Below are positions 1 to 11,139 of a stretch of DNA of 64,000 nt, in pieces; position 1 is the first letter of the stretch, and each line of letters begins with the position of its first letter. The DNA is from Trichoderma breve (taxonomy: Eukaryota; Ascomycota; Sordariomycetes; Hypocreales; Hypocreaceae). A program made the translations under genes and the position numbers. The notes below the pieces were generated by a model. It saw only the letters and a program-made list of their open reading frames with translations. It did not search any database and was not told where the DNA came from. The DNA lies in assembly GCF_028502605.1 (NCBI RefSeq), contig NC_079233.1, forward strand, positions 2,294,001-2,358,000, read 5' to 3'.

Positions 1-75
1 TATTACCAATGCACCCTAACTGTATCCCAACCCTAAAATGATTCGTTTGATGTTGTTGCATGATGTCCAAGCCCT

Positions 76-345
76 TTAGTTGGGAGCGACGTAGACGTCC
101 TCGGCCTTGAAGGGAATCACATTGCCAGAGGCGTCTGTCATGGCAGGGACGTTGGCAGGGATGTTGTTGGAAACAACGTCACGCTTAGCAATGCCTATGT
201 AGGAGTTAGAATTCGGATTCATATACCGAGAACCTATATAAAGGATATATTTTGTCTAGCAGGGTGTCAAGGCTGACATACCTGCGGGGGCGGCGGCAAC
301 GGCAACGGCGGCCAGGGCAAAAACGGTCATGATAGAGAACTGCAT
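76..345 (-). CDS. Small secreted protein, 60 aa, two exons
   Basis: I do not recognise this protein. Exon 1 (345-282) and exon 2 (194-76) are joined across an 87-nt intron with a GTATGT donor and a TAG acceptor. The spliced frame is open for 60 residues. Residues 1-19 form a typical secretion signal: a short start, then a hydrophobic Ala/Val-rich core ending in AAAPA. A Lys-Arg pair at residues 25-26 is a possible Kex2 processing site, leaving a mature tail of about 34 residues with no cysteine. The tail is polar and ends VYVAPN. Small secreted proteins of this form are common in Hypocreales, where roles range from cell-surface proteins to effectors; none can be assigned here. Confidence rests on the coherent signal peptide and clean splice sites. 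Confidence 0.7.
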
Positions 346-2053
346 TTTGAATGATGGAAATATGCTTTTTATCTCAAAAAGAGAAAAGGATCGAGAAGAA
401 GAAAGAAGCGATTGAAAGTCGACCGGCGACAAGAGTCAAGAAGATAGAACCGAAAGAAAGTAACACGAGGAGTGAGTGAAGGATGCTTGAAAGGAATGAA
501 GAAGGAAAAAAGAGACAATCACGAAAAGGAGGGCAGACGGACGTTATTTGTACGAGGTCGCGCTCTTGCTACGAAACATGTCAAACGCACTACGCTCCTT
601 GTCATCGGCAAGACGGAAGCATCTCAAACACGGGCGATGTGAGGCCCGAAACAACAGCCTCCAAAGCACAGCGACACTTGGACCCCGTCCAATCTAGACT
701 GTGGGCAAACACCACTGGCAGCCTTGAACAGCGGCAACGTGGGGAGGCGCTGCTGGAATTGCAACGCAACGAAAGTATGGAGAGCAGGGTATTGAAGCAT
801 GAATTTGCGGTGGAATTTGTTTCGATCAGAGCCTTGACGGAGAAAGGGGGCAGCGGACCTGAAACGCAGGCGTGCTTCAGGATCCCTCATCCGGGGCCTG
901 GCCAGGGCCAAAATTAGCAAAGAGGGCGATTTGCGCCAGCGCGTAGTGAGAATTCCGGTTACAAAAATGATGAATTAGGGAAGAAGAAGGAAACAGAATG
1001 CGGGTTGATGGGGTTTCAGTGAGTATGAGGCGACGAATCTGAGAAATGAAGCTGGGAGTTTTTGTTGTAAGCCACAGCATGCCAGAATCAAATCCCGATT
1101 GACTGTGTTTACATAGTAACGATACTCCATACACGGCGACCAATTCAGGAGCAGGAAATGTATGTTGTAAAAAGAATCTTGATAAATATGAAAGAGTGAA
1201 AGAAAATAAACTAAAATGTAATGAAAGAATATATGTAACAGCATGATGCTGTACTAGAAGTTTTTCCAGCAGCAATCACAAGCATGAGAGGAACCTTGCC
1301 AACAGCCACATACCCCCGTTGCCCCGTCTGAATTTGTTTGTTGCTGACACCTGTGGAGAGACAGATGAATCGCTGCATGGGCCAAATCAGACATAGAATA
1401 CTTTGGTAGATTAACAAATGCACTTCTTAAAAAGCCATGCACTTCATATTGCCGGTGCCAAGATAACAAACAGGACGAAAATCATCTCCTAGCCACGGGC
1501 GATTGAAACGCAAGTCGAAACAGAAACAGAAACCAACGGAGCATCACTCCCCGCAGTTGGTTTAGTGCGGCACTTGATGTCAAATACTACATGCGCCACA
1601 CAATCCGTGCGCTGCGCCTCATCCTCCTCTCTGGCTTGCGTGGCTAGTGCTCGGAATATCTCGTCATGCAAGGCACTCGGACTCTAACAGGAATCCTTCG
1701 ACTCCTCTTCCGCAACCAACCTTGGATTCCTGTTCAGCCACCTCAGCCAGGCATCGCGGGGTATTTCAGTCAGTCCAGGTGGGGGTGCTTGCTCGGGAAG
1801 AGCGCCAGCACCGCCAGCCGGTTTCCGAAGTCCTGAATCACGAACTCATTCCCCCGTTTGCATGTGCTTCTACTTCCCCGCCTTGTCTTGCGGGTGGGCT
1901 TTTGCTTCTCCCTTTGCTTTTGCCTCTGGTTTTGTGGTTCCGATCCTCTCTCTAGTCAACCAAGTGGCCCCTACTGATCCTCGCCGCCTCTGGCTTCTCG
2001 TGACATTCTTCTCCCGTGCCTCCTCCGTGTCCGTGTCTCCGCTGCAGCCCAGT
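346..2053. other. Intergenic, 1.7 kb, no supported gene
   Basis: This stretch lies between the divergent starts of the small secreted protein and the AMMECR1 gene and should hold both promoters. Several chance ORFs of 60-144 codons exist on both strands, but their composition is unlike protein and none has a recognisable motif. The last 400 bases are C/T-rich, as is usual in fungal promoters and 5' leaders. I see no RNA gene or repeat. Confidence 0.6.
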
Positions 2054-2845
2054 ATGGCAACCGTCGAGCATTGTGTTGTATGTTTCGAGGCTCTTGACGC
2101 CGACCTCAACAACCGCAAACCCCTCTCCCTTGAACAGATCCAGTCTTCGTGGGCCGCATACAAGGCCAGCTCCGCTTCCGTGACCGGCCCCTCAGAAGCT
2201 CCCTTGAACCCGGCCCTCCGGCGCCTTGCTGCCGACGGCGTCTCGTCCTCGTCGTCCTCGTCGTCTTCTACGTCGCTCTCGGCAGCAGGAGCTGCCACTC
2301 CCGCAACATCCACATCCTCCCTGCCCGACACCCCGCCAACAGCGGCTCCTCTGTTTGTCACCTGGAACACAGTCGACCCAGATGACGACGACGTCTCCCT
2401 CCGCGGCTGCATCGGCACCTTTGAGTCCCAGCCACTGTCCGAGGGCATTCATGAATACGCCCTAATCTCTGCCCTGCAAGACACACGCTTCAACCCGATT
2501 TCCAAGCGCGAGCTTCCCACACTCCAAGCCGCTGTGACGCTGCTCACAGACTTTGAAGAGGCGGACGACACGCACGACTGGGAGATTGGCACTCACGGCA
2601 TCCGAATCTCCTTTTTGGATCGCGGCCGCCGCTACGGTGCGACATATCTGCCCGATGTAGCGCTAGAGCAAGGATGGACCAAAGATGAGACACTGTTTAG
2701 CTTGATCCGCAAAGCAGGCTGGATGGGCAGCCGTTCCAAGTGGCAGGACTTGGACGTCAAAGTGACTCGATACCAGGGCAAGAAGGTCAGCCTCAACTAT
2801 CCAGAGTTCAAGAAGTGGAGGGACTGGGTCCAAAGCAAGCAGTAA
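2054..2845 (+). CDS. AMMECR1-domain protein
   Basis: This is a 263-residue, intronless member of the AMMECR1 family, which is conserved from archaea to man and has no settled biochemical function. The start MATVEHCVVCFEALDA matches the usual fungal start of the family, so I prefer it to an in-frame ATG 64 codons upstream. Residues 64-98 are a low-complexity Ser/Thr/Ala/Pro linker that interrupts the N-terminal half. The signature LRGCIGTF is at residues 116-123, followed by the rest of the domain: SALQDTRFNPIS, then ATYLPDVALEQGW, and a C-terminal basic end in WVQSKQ. The family is well recognised; the linker looks like a fungal insertion. It converges with the Ras gene downstream. Confidence 0.9.
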   Translation: MATVEHCVVCFEALDADLNNRKPLSLEQIQSSWAAYKASSASVTGPSEAPLNPALRRLAADGVSSSSSSSSSTSLSAAGAATPATSTSSLPDTPPTAAPLFVTWNTVDPDDDDVSLRGCIGTFESQPLSEGIHEYALISALQDTRFNPISKRELPTLQAAVTLLTDFEEADDTHDWEIGTHGIRISFLDRGRRYGATYLPDVALEQGWTKDETLFSLIRKAGWMGSRSKWQDLDVKVTRYQGKKVSLNYPEFKKWRDWVQSKQ

Positions 2846-3586
2846 TGAAGGCTCCATCTATTATGATGTAGCTCGGCCGGGCGTTCTAATAGACAGAGGA
2901 CACACAGTTTTTCATTGGGTACTGGTATTATGTGGGATTATTTGGGACGGTAATGGATGATATACAACGAATTTTGCGGCGCTTATAGACGTGTGTCGTG
3001 CAAGGAAGAGTGGAGGAGACGATTTTCCCAGCTCAGATTTTTCTTTACTTTTGCTTTTTCCATACATCATATGTTCCTTTCTTAATAAAACAAGAATCTT
3101 TTGATATACCTGATAGCCAGGCCCAGAGCTAAACAAGCTGAATCGTTTACATCGGGAACCGAAAAGAATCAAGACTGATGATGATATTTCAGAGATGCAA
3201 GTTCACAAGGCAAGAACACCTTGATATTTGCTTCGAGTAATTAAGCCCATAAGGAGGCAATATGCTGCATACACGTGAAACTTTTATACATGACGCTTTC
3301 AATAGTAAAAATACAGACTCTTGTCCACCAAATCTCCACTCGCGATGCTTTTTATTCCATATCATATTTCTCCCTGACGCCCGCCATACATATCCATGGT
3401 ATCTGTGAACAACGACAAAGAAAACAAAGGAGAATATGCCCAGTTGTGTAAGCAAATAGCAGGAATTCAGACACTGAAAAAGGAAAACTATTAAAACGGA
3501 AAACGAAAGACATTGGCTCTTTTCTTCTCTTACTCCCCATTCCCCTTCTCGTGTGGCATCCGACCTCATCATCGTCATCATATAGC
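2846..3586. other. Convergent 3' region, no supported gene
   Basis: These 741 bases separate the 3' ends of the AMMECR1 gene and the Ras gene and should hold both 3' untranslated regions. The sequence is A+T-rich in the middle. ORFs here are short and low in complexity, and I see no structure beyond that. Confidence 0.6.
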
Positions 3587-4381
3587 CTACCAACAACGCA
3601 GCTTCTTCCAGAAACCACCTTGTCCGCGGCCAACTTTGTCTCCACTGAGAATAGGGCCACGAACTCCTGGCCCGCGCTTCTCGTCCTCCTCGGTGCCAGC
3701 GGGCAGGGGAGTTAACGGCTTCGTCATGCCCCGCGCGCTCATCTCAGTGTTGTCCAGGACGCCCTCCTCTGCGAGGCGACGGCGCTCGACTACACGCTTG
3801 ACGATAAGGGCAAACGTCTCTTCAATATTAACCTCAAGGCGAGCGCTCGTCTCCATGAATCCGGAGCCGTGCTTGCGCGCCCACTCGAGACCCGTGGCGG
3901 CTGGAACGGTCCTGCTGTCCTGCAAGTCGCACTTGTTGCCGGCGACAATCTTGACCGGTGGGACGGTGCGGGAGCCGGCGCCGGAGCCAGTGTAGGCCGG
4001 GCTGATGCCGGCAGCGCGGGCTCGCTCAGCATTGTCGAGGCGGACCTCAGCCTCCATGTCGATGAGCTCGTCAAAGTGCTGCAGGGCATCGAGCGAGTCG
4101 CGCGATGTGATGTCGTAGACCATAAGGAAGGCATCGGCGCCAAGGTTGGAAGACGCCCACATGCCGCGGTACTCTTCCTGGCCGGCGGTGTCTGTGAGAC
4201 AAAGGTGGTAGGTGACACCATCGATGACGCGGGTAACGCTGTAGTTGTCCTCGATTGTAGGGTCGTAGTCGGAGGTCCAAGCGGAGCGTACAAGCCGCAG
4301 GGTGATTGAGGATTTGCCACAGCCTCCATCGCCGCAGATGGTGATGGAGATGGGCACGGGGGTTTGTGTCTGTGCTGCCAT
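3587..4381 (-). CDS. Ras-family small GTPase without a CAAX box
   Basis: A 264-residue, intronless Ras-superfamily GTPase. All nucleotide-binding motifs are present: P-loop GDGGCGKSS (residues 17-25), switch I YDPTIEDNY (39-47), DTAGQEEYR (64-72), NKCD (149-152) and ETSA (177-180). The effector loop and DTAGQEEYR resemble Ras/Rap/Rsr1 rather than Rho or Rab. Two features are unusual. About 30 extra residues rich in Gly, Ser and Ala lie between the switch II helix and NKCD, and the C-terminus ends Lys-Leu-Arg-Cys-Trp, so no CAAX prenylation box follows. The chosen ATG gives a normal Ras-like start; an ATG 30 codons upstream adds a Ser-rich tail that no Ras needs. The family is certain; the exact subfamily (Ras, Rsr1/Krev-like or a fungal-specific branch) is not. 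Confidence 0.9.
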   Translation of the reverse strand: MAAQTQTPVPISITICGDGGCGKSSITLRLVRSAWTSDYDPTIEDNYSVTRVIDGVTYHLCLTDTAGQEEYRGMWASSNLGADAFLMVYDITSRDSLDALQHFDELIDMEAEVRLDNAERARAAGISPAYTGSGAGSRTVPPVKIVAGNKCDLQDSRTVPAATGLEWARKHGSGFMETSARLEVNIEETFALIVKRVVERRRLAEEGVLDNTEMSARGMTKPLTPLPAGTEEDEKRGPGVRGPILSGDKVGRGQGGFWKKLRCW

Positions 4382-6596
4382 GGCGAAGGATGCTGTGCGC
4401 TTGCTTTGCGCCGAAGAGGGGGAGGAAGAGGAGAAGTTTGCTTTTGGCGATTTCAGATATAGGTAGACCACCTATTGAGAACTGGGCCGAGTCTCAATTT
4501 TGAAATATCGCGATGCGATCAGATCTATGCAAGCGCAAAGAGAAGAGACCGAGGGCAATGTGCTTTCAGAGGACAGGGTGTCGTTGGCGTGGGCAGACGA
4601 AATGTGATATTGGCTCGAGATGCAAAACCCGGAACATGCAAAGCAGCGTCACAATTGTCCGCTTACTCAACTCAGAACTCGCTCGCTCGCTGCAGTAAGA
4701 AAACGGGAAGCAGGTAACAAGAGAAGCAAGAAATTTTGCTGAGAAAAAAAAAGATAGTTTGCGCCAACACGAGAAGATGGGTGTACCAGTACGCGAGACC
4801 GCGTTCTGGATCGAGCAACAAATTGGACGAACCAACCACCCAGCTGGCAGCTATCGCGGGCTAGACACCCTCGCAACCCACTTTCGCCGGCAGATAATTG
4901 ATGAGAGGAGAAAATCAAAAGCGGCCGACAGGGCCTGCACCGCACCTAGCTTAGTGGTAAGCAGGGCAATTTGTCAAAGGCGGAAGAGGGCAGGGATTTC
5001 GCGAGAGCTATGGGCGTTGCCGGGTGTTGGCGCCTGTGGAGGCGAAATTTTGCACGGCCGAGAGAGGACAAGGTCCGCCCAGGGGCCCGGGGGAAGCGAT
5101 GCCAGGGATCAGGGGATGCTCGTGGCAGCTTTGGATATTGGACGGTTGCTAGGGCCCAATGCGAGCTGAAGATTTACTGGTACGGCTATAGAGCATGCAT
5201 CATGCAGACAGACATCAAGGGGGGGAGGGCAAAAAGACATCGAGATGGTGATGATATGGAGTGGTGAGGTTTTAAGGTTTGGCGTTTGGGGTCTTGATGG
5301 TGCTCACAAGGACACGCTACTGCGAGTACTTGGGACATACAGGTATAGAGCAAGCCGTGGCAGAGAGGGGGAAAAGAGAAAAAAAGGATCAAATGCAACC
5401 TGAACGCCCGCGGCCAGCGGAGAGGGATGCAGACCAGGGGTTCTGATGATGGCATCTCCCGTGCGGCTTTCTGGCTTTCTGCATCCCCGGGCAATTTCGC
5501 TCGTCGCCGATAGGACAGGGTCCGGAGCTGCTAGGCGAGAGACACTCGGGGCACGTCCCCGCCATTGTCCAGTGAACCTTAACGGGGCCTGTAGGGAGGG
5601 ATTGGCTGATGAAATGCTCCGTGTGTGGATATGGATATGGGCATATGATGCTGGTGTTTGGCGTGGTGGTGGTGAGTTGCGATGGGGGAACTCAGGGCGT
5701 CATTTCCAACCATGCAGGCTGGGAGAAGAGAGGGGGGAGACGGATCCTTTGCGATAATTCAGGTAGGTGGCATTGTTGTTGTCCATTGTCGCCTTGTATT
5801 ACCTGGTTTCATCTTTCACAGGCTGACCCTTACAGTATTCCAGTCGGCGACATCTGGTGGCTGTGCGGCCCTCGGCGGTTGTGGTTGTGATACCGAACCT
5901 CCCTGCTGCATACAAACAGCCCACGACCACGACTTTCTGGCCAAACGGAGCACGGGCACGAGCTCCAGCACTAGCACACGCTTGAACGTGCCCGCCCGTG
6001 TGGAGCTTCAGGGGGCCTGCAAGTCATGAGTCTTCTGCATCATCGAGCAGATGCCGCAGTCAAAGCACATCGCCCTCGGCCCTATCAGAATCTCATCAAG
6101 ATGATGCAACGCTGATATTTGCCACCACTAACCTATTCTACGCCTAGGTAGGTTGCATTCATAAGGAAGGGGAGGGGAAGATGGATGACATGGATGTTAT
6201 ATCTAAATAATTGAGAGGGCAAGACTCCAAACGAAAAACATGCGGGATCGTGGAGGCATAATCAAAGCACATGAGCCCCCTTAAGAAACGATTGTTTACG
6301 GATCATAGCTAGTTGACATGCATGCTTCCGTAGAGAAAGAGTTATCTTTGCGTCTCATAACATTCCTGATCAAATTTTGGTAATAAACTCAAGAGAAAAA
6401 AAGCCTGGATATTACCACAACTCCAAAATTTCCTACCCTACATTATCCAGGTAAGGGACTAAGCACTTTTTATTACTCTAACCAGAGAGCGCAGCGAATA
6501 CACAGACCGATAATATTTATACTAGATGCTCCATAGTTATTTCAATGCAACCCTTCTGCCAAAGAAACGTAGAGGTGATTTGAAATCTTGATACTA
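4382..6596. other. Intergenic, 2.2 kb, no supported gene
   Basis: This region holds the upstream side of the Ras gene and the downstream side of the FAD monooxygenase gene. Many overlapping ORFs of 60-136 codons occur on both strands without protein-like composition. From about 6030 on, the DNA becomes visibly A+T-richer and stays so through the monooxygenase gene. No RNA gene or repeat family was recognised. Confidence 0.55.
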
Positions 6597-7715
6597 CTAT
6601 CTATGCATGAGAGCAATAGCTTGCTCACTTTTGCCAATACCATCTTTCCACGCGGGATATCGGGAGTCGTACCAAGTTGCAATACCCCCTTGTCCAAATT
6701 TTGAAATGCACTTTGCAAGCTCCATGCCATCTATAATAGCATTGTTTGCACCCTCGCCGCCTAGAATAGGCTCTGCATGAACTGAATCACCTATAAAGAA
6801 GACGCCCTTGTTTGCAAGTGTACAAAGTTCCTGGTGACTGACTAGGACTGTCCTCATAAGCCAATGCAAAACCCGTTCCTTTTGTAACCTCTCTATATCG
6901 AACACTCCCTTAAAAGGCTGATCCAGTCCATGGAGTTGTTCTATCTCATCGAAAAATTCCTTTGGGATATTTGTCGCCTCTGATACTGGCCTATTGGGCC
7001 GATGGAGCGGATCGATGGAGCTTCTGGCTGGCCGCGAAAATGTCCAACTAATGCTCACGGCATCTTCCTGCTGCTCATTGACGAACAGATTTAGGAGCTT
7101 GTCGCCTTGTTTCTTCCTTATAACTATGGAGCCATTAAAAGCTGGAGCATAAACACTGTTGTAGAGCTCGCGTTTCACATGTCGTGCGCCATTGAAAGCA
7201 ACATAGGGAAGAACGTTGAATGACGTATTAGGGGAGAGAGACTTTCGAGTAATGGAATGAGGTCCGTCAGCCCCAATAATACATGTGCTCTCCAGTTTCT
7301 GCCCATTTTGCATGTGAAGAATCATCCCCGAAGGTGCCTCTTCCACTTTTTCGAGAGAGTTTCCCCATTGAATATCAAGCCCTTCGCAGAGCAATTTCTC
7401 AAATTTCCCACGATGAGCACGGAACGATGTTGAGTTAATTCTCTTAGGAGTAGCGAAAAATCCTGGTTCGATGTTGCCGCCGCCGCTCAATAATCCATCG
7501 ACCGCCATGCGGCGTCTGAAGGTAAACTCGTCTATGCGTAGGATGTCCAGAAGAGGCAGATATGACGGAGCATGGAGCGTGATTCCATAATCGTGACAAG
7601 GACTTGAGGGCTTTCTCTCGTAGAGAACCGCAGGGATTCCATATTTGAGCAGACAACGGCCGAGGGTCAGTCCTCCGATTCCCGCCCCTATGATGCGGAT
7701 TGGTGTCTGTGGCAT
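6597..7715 (-). CDS. FAD-dependent monooxygenase (salicylate hydroxylase-like group)
   Basis: A 372-residue, intronless class A flavoprotein monooxygenase. The N-terminal dinucleotide fold has GAGIGG at residues 10-15, with the acidic end of its second strand in LYERKPSS. The DG motif GADGPHS is at 148-154 and the FAD-ribityl motif GDSVHAEPILGGEGANNAI begins at 309. Such enzymes use NAD(P)H and O2 to hydroxylate or epoxidise aromatic or polyketide-like substrates in the cytosol. The substrate cannot be read from sequence. The length is slightly short for the family but all three motifs are intact. The gene stands alone with no biosynthetic neighbours and sits in A+T-rich DNA. The start is well placed, seven residues before the first beta strand. 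Confidence 0.88.
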   Translation of the reverse strand: MPQTPIRIIGAGIGGLTLGRCLLKYGIPAVLYERKPSSPCHDYGITLHAPSYLPLLDILRIDEFTFRRRMAVDGLLSGGGNIEPGFFATPKRINSTSFRAHRGKFEKLLCEGLDIQWGNSLEKVEEAPSGMILHMQNGQKLESTCIIGADGPHSITRKSLSPNTSFNVLPYVAFNGARHVKRELYNSVYAPAFNGSIVIRKKQGDKLLNLFVNEQQEDAVSISWTFSRPARSSIDPLHRPNRPVSEATNIPKEFFDEIEQLHGLDQPFKGVFDIERLQKERVLHWLMRTVLVSHQELCTLANKGVFFIGDSVHAEPILGGEGANNAIIDGMELAKCISKFGQGGIATWYDSRYPAWKDGIGKSEQAIALMHR

Positions 7716-9438
7716 TGTCGTGACGTGTCACTGCGAAGCATTGTATTGTTCTCGCGACTTGGATAGAGAGCGGGGGACGGAATTTGACAGCATGATTTGG
7801 CTGTTGGACATCTGGACCGTGCTTGTCCGCGTGCACTGTTGTTTCGATTCACAGAAAGAGACAAGGCTCCTGGGATCGGCTACTACAGGTGTGCACACAA
7901 ATCTTCTCATTATTATTGCAAATATATGTCTTATCAACAGAGATAGAGAGAAACCAAGGGGAAACATCAACACGCTAATCAGTTGTCAATAAACACTCTG
8001 CAAGTGAGTCGATACAATTGACGATCTACGCTGGGGGGTTGCTTGTGAACAGTCATTTAGCTACGGGGAATAAAAACGTGGGGATACACGAACAGACATG
8101 CCCCACAGCCCACAGCATGTAATGTCGTGTATCAGCGTCTGCTGGGATGGTGGTAATGATTAATTAAAAGAGCGGTGGCAGTGTCGATTCGGCTTGGCTG
8201 TTTTATTTCACCTCGTAGAATTGGTATAGTGCTTTCACACTGGTGTGGGAGTTGTCGATTCCATTCGATGTCTTGGTATCGGGTTATTGGAGCGGAATCC
8301 GCAAGCATTCATTAATTCCTGTAGGTAAAATGAGGCTTTGCTATCGTCATGGCGCATAGTTTTGCAGCCATTGATCGTCATACATGCAATTGCGTCATGG
8401 CTGGTTGAAATGCCATCTCATTTACGAATCATCATGCAGTAAAAGTATCCCAGTTTATTTCCTCGACTAGCGTGATGCAGCCTGATATTCAATACAGGTG
8501 AGTCTCTATGCCTACGATGTAGATGCCTTTCTCTTTTGAGAACTGGGCTGCGATATCACTGGTCGCCTTATTTCTTCTCTTGTCTCACTGATATTGCGAG
8601 AGGCTAGAGGTGAGATATTGTCATCCTCCTAGACAGGCAACTTCATGGCTACTTATGCAGCTTATTGGCCAGTGCATGATTCAGTGTCTTACTCGCATTC
8701 AGATCAATGATGGTCAAGCACTGAAGCTTCGTATCAGGGCACTTTCACGGTCTTCAAGCAGGGCTATTATCATTGCAAGTCTTTTTATGAGCGCCCAACG
8801 CGATCCACTGGCACGGCAATTGTAATTCGGAACATCGCTTCAATAGTGTCCCTGTACTTTGGTAGTGTGGGTTAGCTGGTGTTAGCGGCGTCTTTAACCG
8901 CCAATTACCAAGGGTATCGACACATCCGCGCAGCCCCAAAGTGAGAAAAAATTCCCGACAGGCCGAACGACAAGCCGAAGAAAAACGACAGACGGCCGCT
9001 CAATGGCGCAATTGGTATAGCGATTCTGCCGAGAGGCTAAAAACTCTTCGGACGCCCATTTTCACTTGGTTTTGAAGGCGTGCTTTGGCTGTCGATGCGG
9101 TAAAGACTCGGTTGACTATTTTTTTCTCAATTTTCACCCTAGTGCTGATATAAGGATCTGTCTGCGTGGGATATCAATCTGTGATCCTTCTCTTCGTAGA
9201 GACATTTGGCCGAAATTCGGAGCCTTGTATCCCTCGTAAGCCCTGTGAACTGTGACAGAAAAGGTTTCCATTTTTCCCTGACTAGATTCTGTCATCTTCG
9301 CTGCTTCTCTTCGAGTGAGGCTGAGCGATTTAATCCAAGTAAATAAAGAGGGTGGCTCTTTTTGTTATCTTAGTGTCTACGCTCTTGAACCTTTTCTCAA
9401 CATCATTTTCCCTCTTTGGCTCCGTAAAACCACCCACC
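7716..9438. other. Divergent promoter region, 1.7 kb, no supported gene
   Basis: This stretch separates the divergent starts of the FAD monooxygenase and the PLP decarboxylase. It is A+T-rich up to about 8600. A short hairpin (CCGAGAG paired with CTCTTCGG, about 9032-9054) follows a sequence resembling a tRNA D-arm, but no tRNA can be completed there. The last 100 bases before the decarboxylase ATG are pyrimidine-rich, consistent with a 5' leader. Confidence 0.5.
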
Positions 9439-11139
9439 ATGACCGCCACTAGCAACGGTATCATTAGCAACGGCGGACCTCAACTCCAGCTTAACAGGGC
9501 AGTGGAGACGGCCGATGTGCGTACATGTTTTGGGTCATTTGAACCTTTCGTTTACTAAGTCTTTCTCATAGCTTTTAGAGTCTGTTCAGCAGCTCATTAT
9601 TCCCTTCATCAAGGCCGCCGATGATGCTGCGGCTCACAAGGCTACGGGGAATCTGGGGTTGAATGCGAATGGAGAACCTCACAACGTCTTAATTGACTCA
9701 AAAAAGCCTTCAGACCTCGTTGCTAGGTTGAAGTTCCTTCTCCCAGAAGAGGGACTAGGCAAAGATGGCCTCCTGCAGGGCATTGAGAGGCTGCTCAAAT
9801 ACAGCGTTAACACATGGGATCAAGGCTTCATGGACAAGCTGTACGCAAGTAATACACCAGTATGTGCTAACCTTGTCAGAATAGCTTGTGAATTCGAAGT
9901 TGACAGACAGCTGTGCTAGGTCGGAGTTGTAGCTGATCTCTTACTATCTGTTTTGAACACTAACGTAAGAGATTCCTTCCAAGTTGTGGTTTAAATATCC
10001 TAACATTTCTCAAGCTACATGTTTACCACGTCTCTCCGGCGTTGACTATCATTGAAAAGACGACTACTAAGGCATTTGCCAACCTGTTCGGATTTGACGG
10101 ACACTACGCTGGCGGTGTATCATGTCCCGGAGGTAGTGGGTCCAATCTCACATCTCTAATTGTAGCTCGCAATACGCTATACCCTGAAAGCAAGACGGAA
10201 GGAAACGGCAAGCATGATTTCGTCGTCTTTACAAGTGCCCATGGTCACTATTCCGTGGAGAAGGCCGCAATGACAACCGGCATGGGCTCATCTGCCGTGT
10301 GGGCGGTTCCTGTGGACGATGAGGGCAGGATGAAGCCAGAAGCCCTCCGGGAATTGGTTTTGCTTGCCAAACAGCAGGGGAAGACGCCGTTCTATGTTAA
10401 CGCGACGGCCGGCACTACGGTCAAGGGCTCCTTTGACCTGTTTGAAGAGATCTCCAAGATTTGTAAAGAGTTTGGCCTGTGGATGCACATCGACGCAAGC
10501 TGGGGCGGCAGCGTCATCTTCTCAAAGGCGCAGAGCTGGAAGATGAAAGGCTCGCATCTGGCTGACTCGCTGACTGTTAACCCGCACAAGATGCTCAATG
10601 CGCCGGTCACCTGTTCCTTGCTCCTGGGACCGGATATGCGTATCTTCCAACAGGCAAATAGCACCTCAGCAGGATATCTCTTCCACGGAAGCGACGATGG
10701 CGAAATCTGGGACTTGGCTGACTTGACGCTGCAATGCGGCCGGCGAGGAGACACGCTCAAGGTTGCTTTGGCCTGGCTATATTATGGCGCCAACGGATTC
10801 GAGCGGCAAATCGATCACGCTTTCGATATGGCTAGCTATCTATTCAGGCTTCTGCAAGAAACTGGTAATTTTGTCATGGTTTCATCGTATCCTACACCCT
10901 GTCTCCAGGTCTGCTTCTATTCGGCTCCTGGGGGCCAGTTGCCTTCTGACAGCAAGGTGAATACCTCCAGAACGCAGCAGATTGCTCATGCACTTGTTGG
11001 CAGAGGATTCATGGTTGATTACGCTCCGGGTGACCACGGTAGCTTCTTGCGTGTCGTGGTCAATGTGCAGACCCTGGAGGGAACCGTTGAAGGCCTTGTC
11101 AAAGCCATGAACGAGTTAGGACAGGGAATTCCCCTGTGA
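9439..11139 (+). CDS. PLP-dependent group II decarboxylase (glutamate decarboxylase / CSAD-like)
   Basis: Four exons (9439-9516, 9572-9859, 9920-9964, 10015-11139) encode 511 residues. Introns are 50-60 nt with GTGCGT, GTATGT and GTAAGA donors. The PLP lysine is K329 in NPHKMLNAP, and the aspartate that holds the pyridine nitrogen lies in HIDASWGG. Downstream SAGYLFHGSDDG and TLQCGRRGD closely match animal glutamate decarboxylase and cysteine sulfinate decarboxylase rather than the bacterial or plant GAD type. The reaction is removal of CO2 from an acidic amino acid; glutamate, aspartate and cysteine sulfinate are the main candidates. Expected location is the cytosol. It is head-to-tail with NOP9 and has no pathway neighbours. 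Class is certain, substrate is not. Confidence 0.9.

Noticed and set aside
1..40. CCCTAA-like words at the window start, considered as telomere repeat
   Set aside because: Only two non-tandem copies occur; this is chance.
483..917. 144-codon plus-strand ORF upstream of the small secreted protein
   Set aside because: Random-looking composition, overlapped by equally long ORFs on the other strand.
1862..2053. Upstream in-frame ATG giving a longer AMMECR1 protein
   Set aside because: The extra 64 residues are leader-like and the family start begins at the ATG at 2054.
9003..9085. tRNA-like D-arm sequence (TGGCGCAATTGGTATAGCG) followed by a hairpin
   Set aside because: No acceptor stem, anticodon loop or proper B box can be completed; the GGTTTTGAAGG that follows is too far from GGTTCGANNCC.
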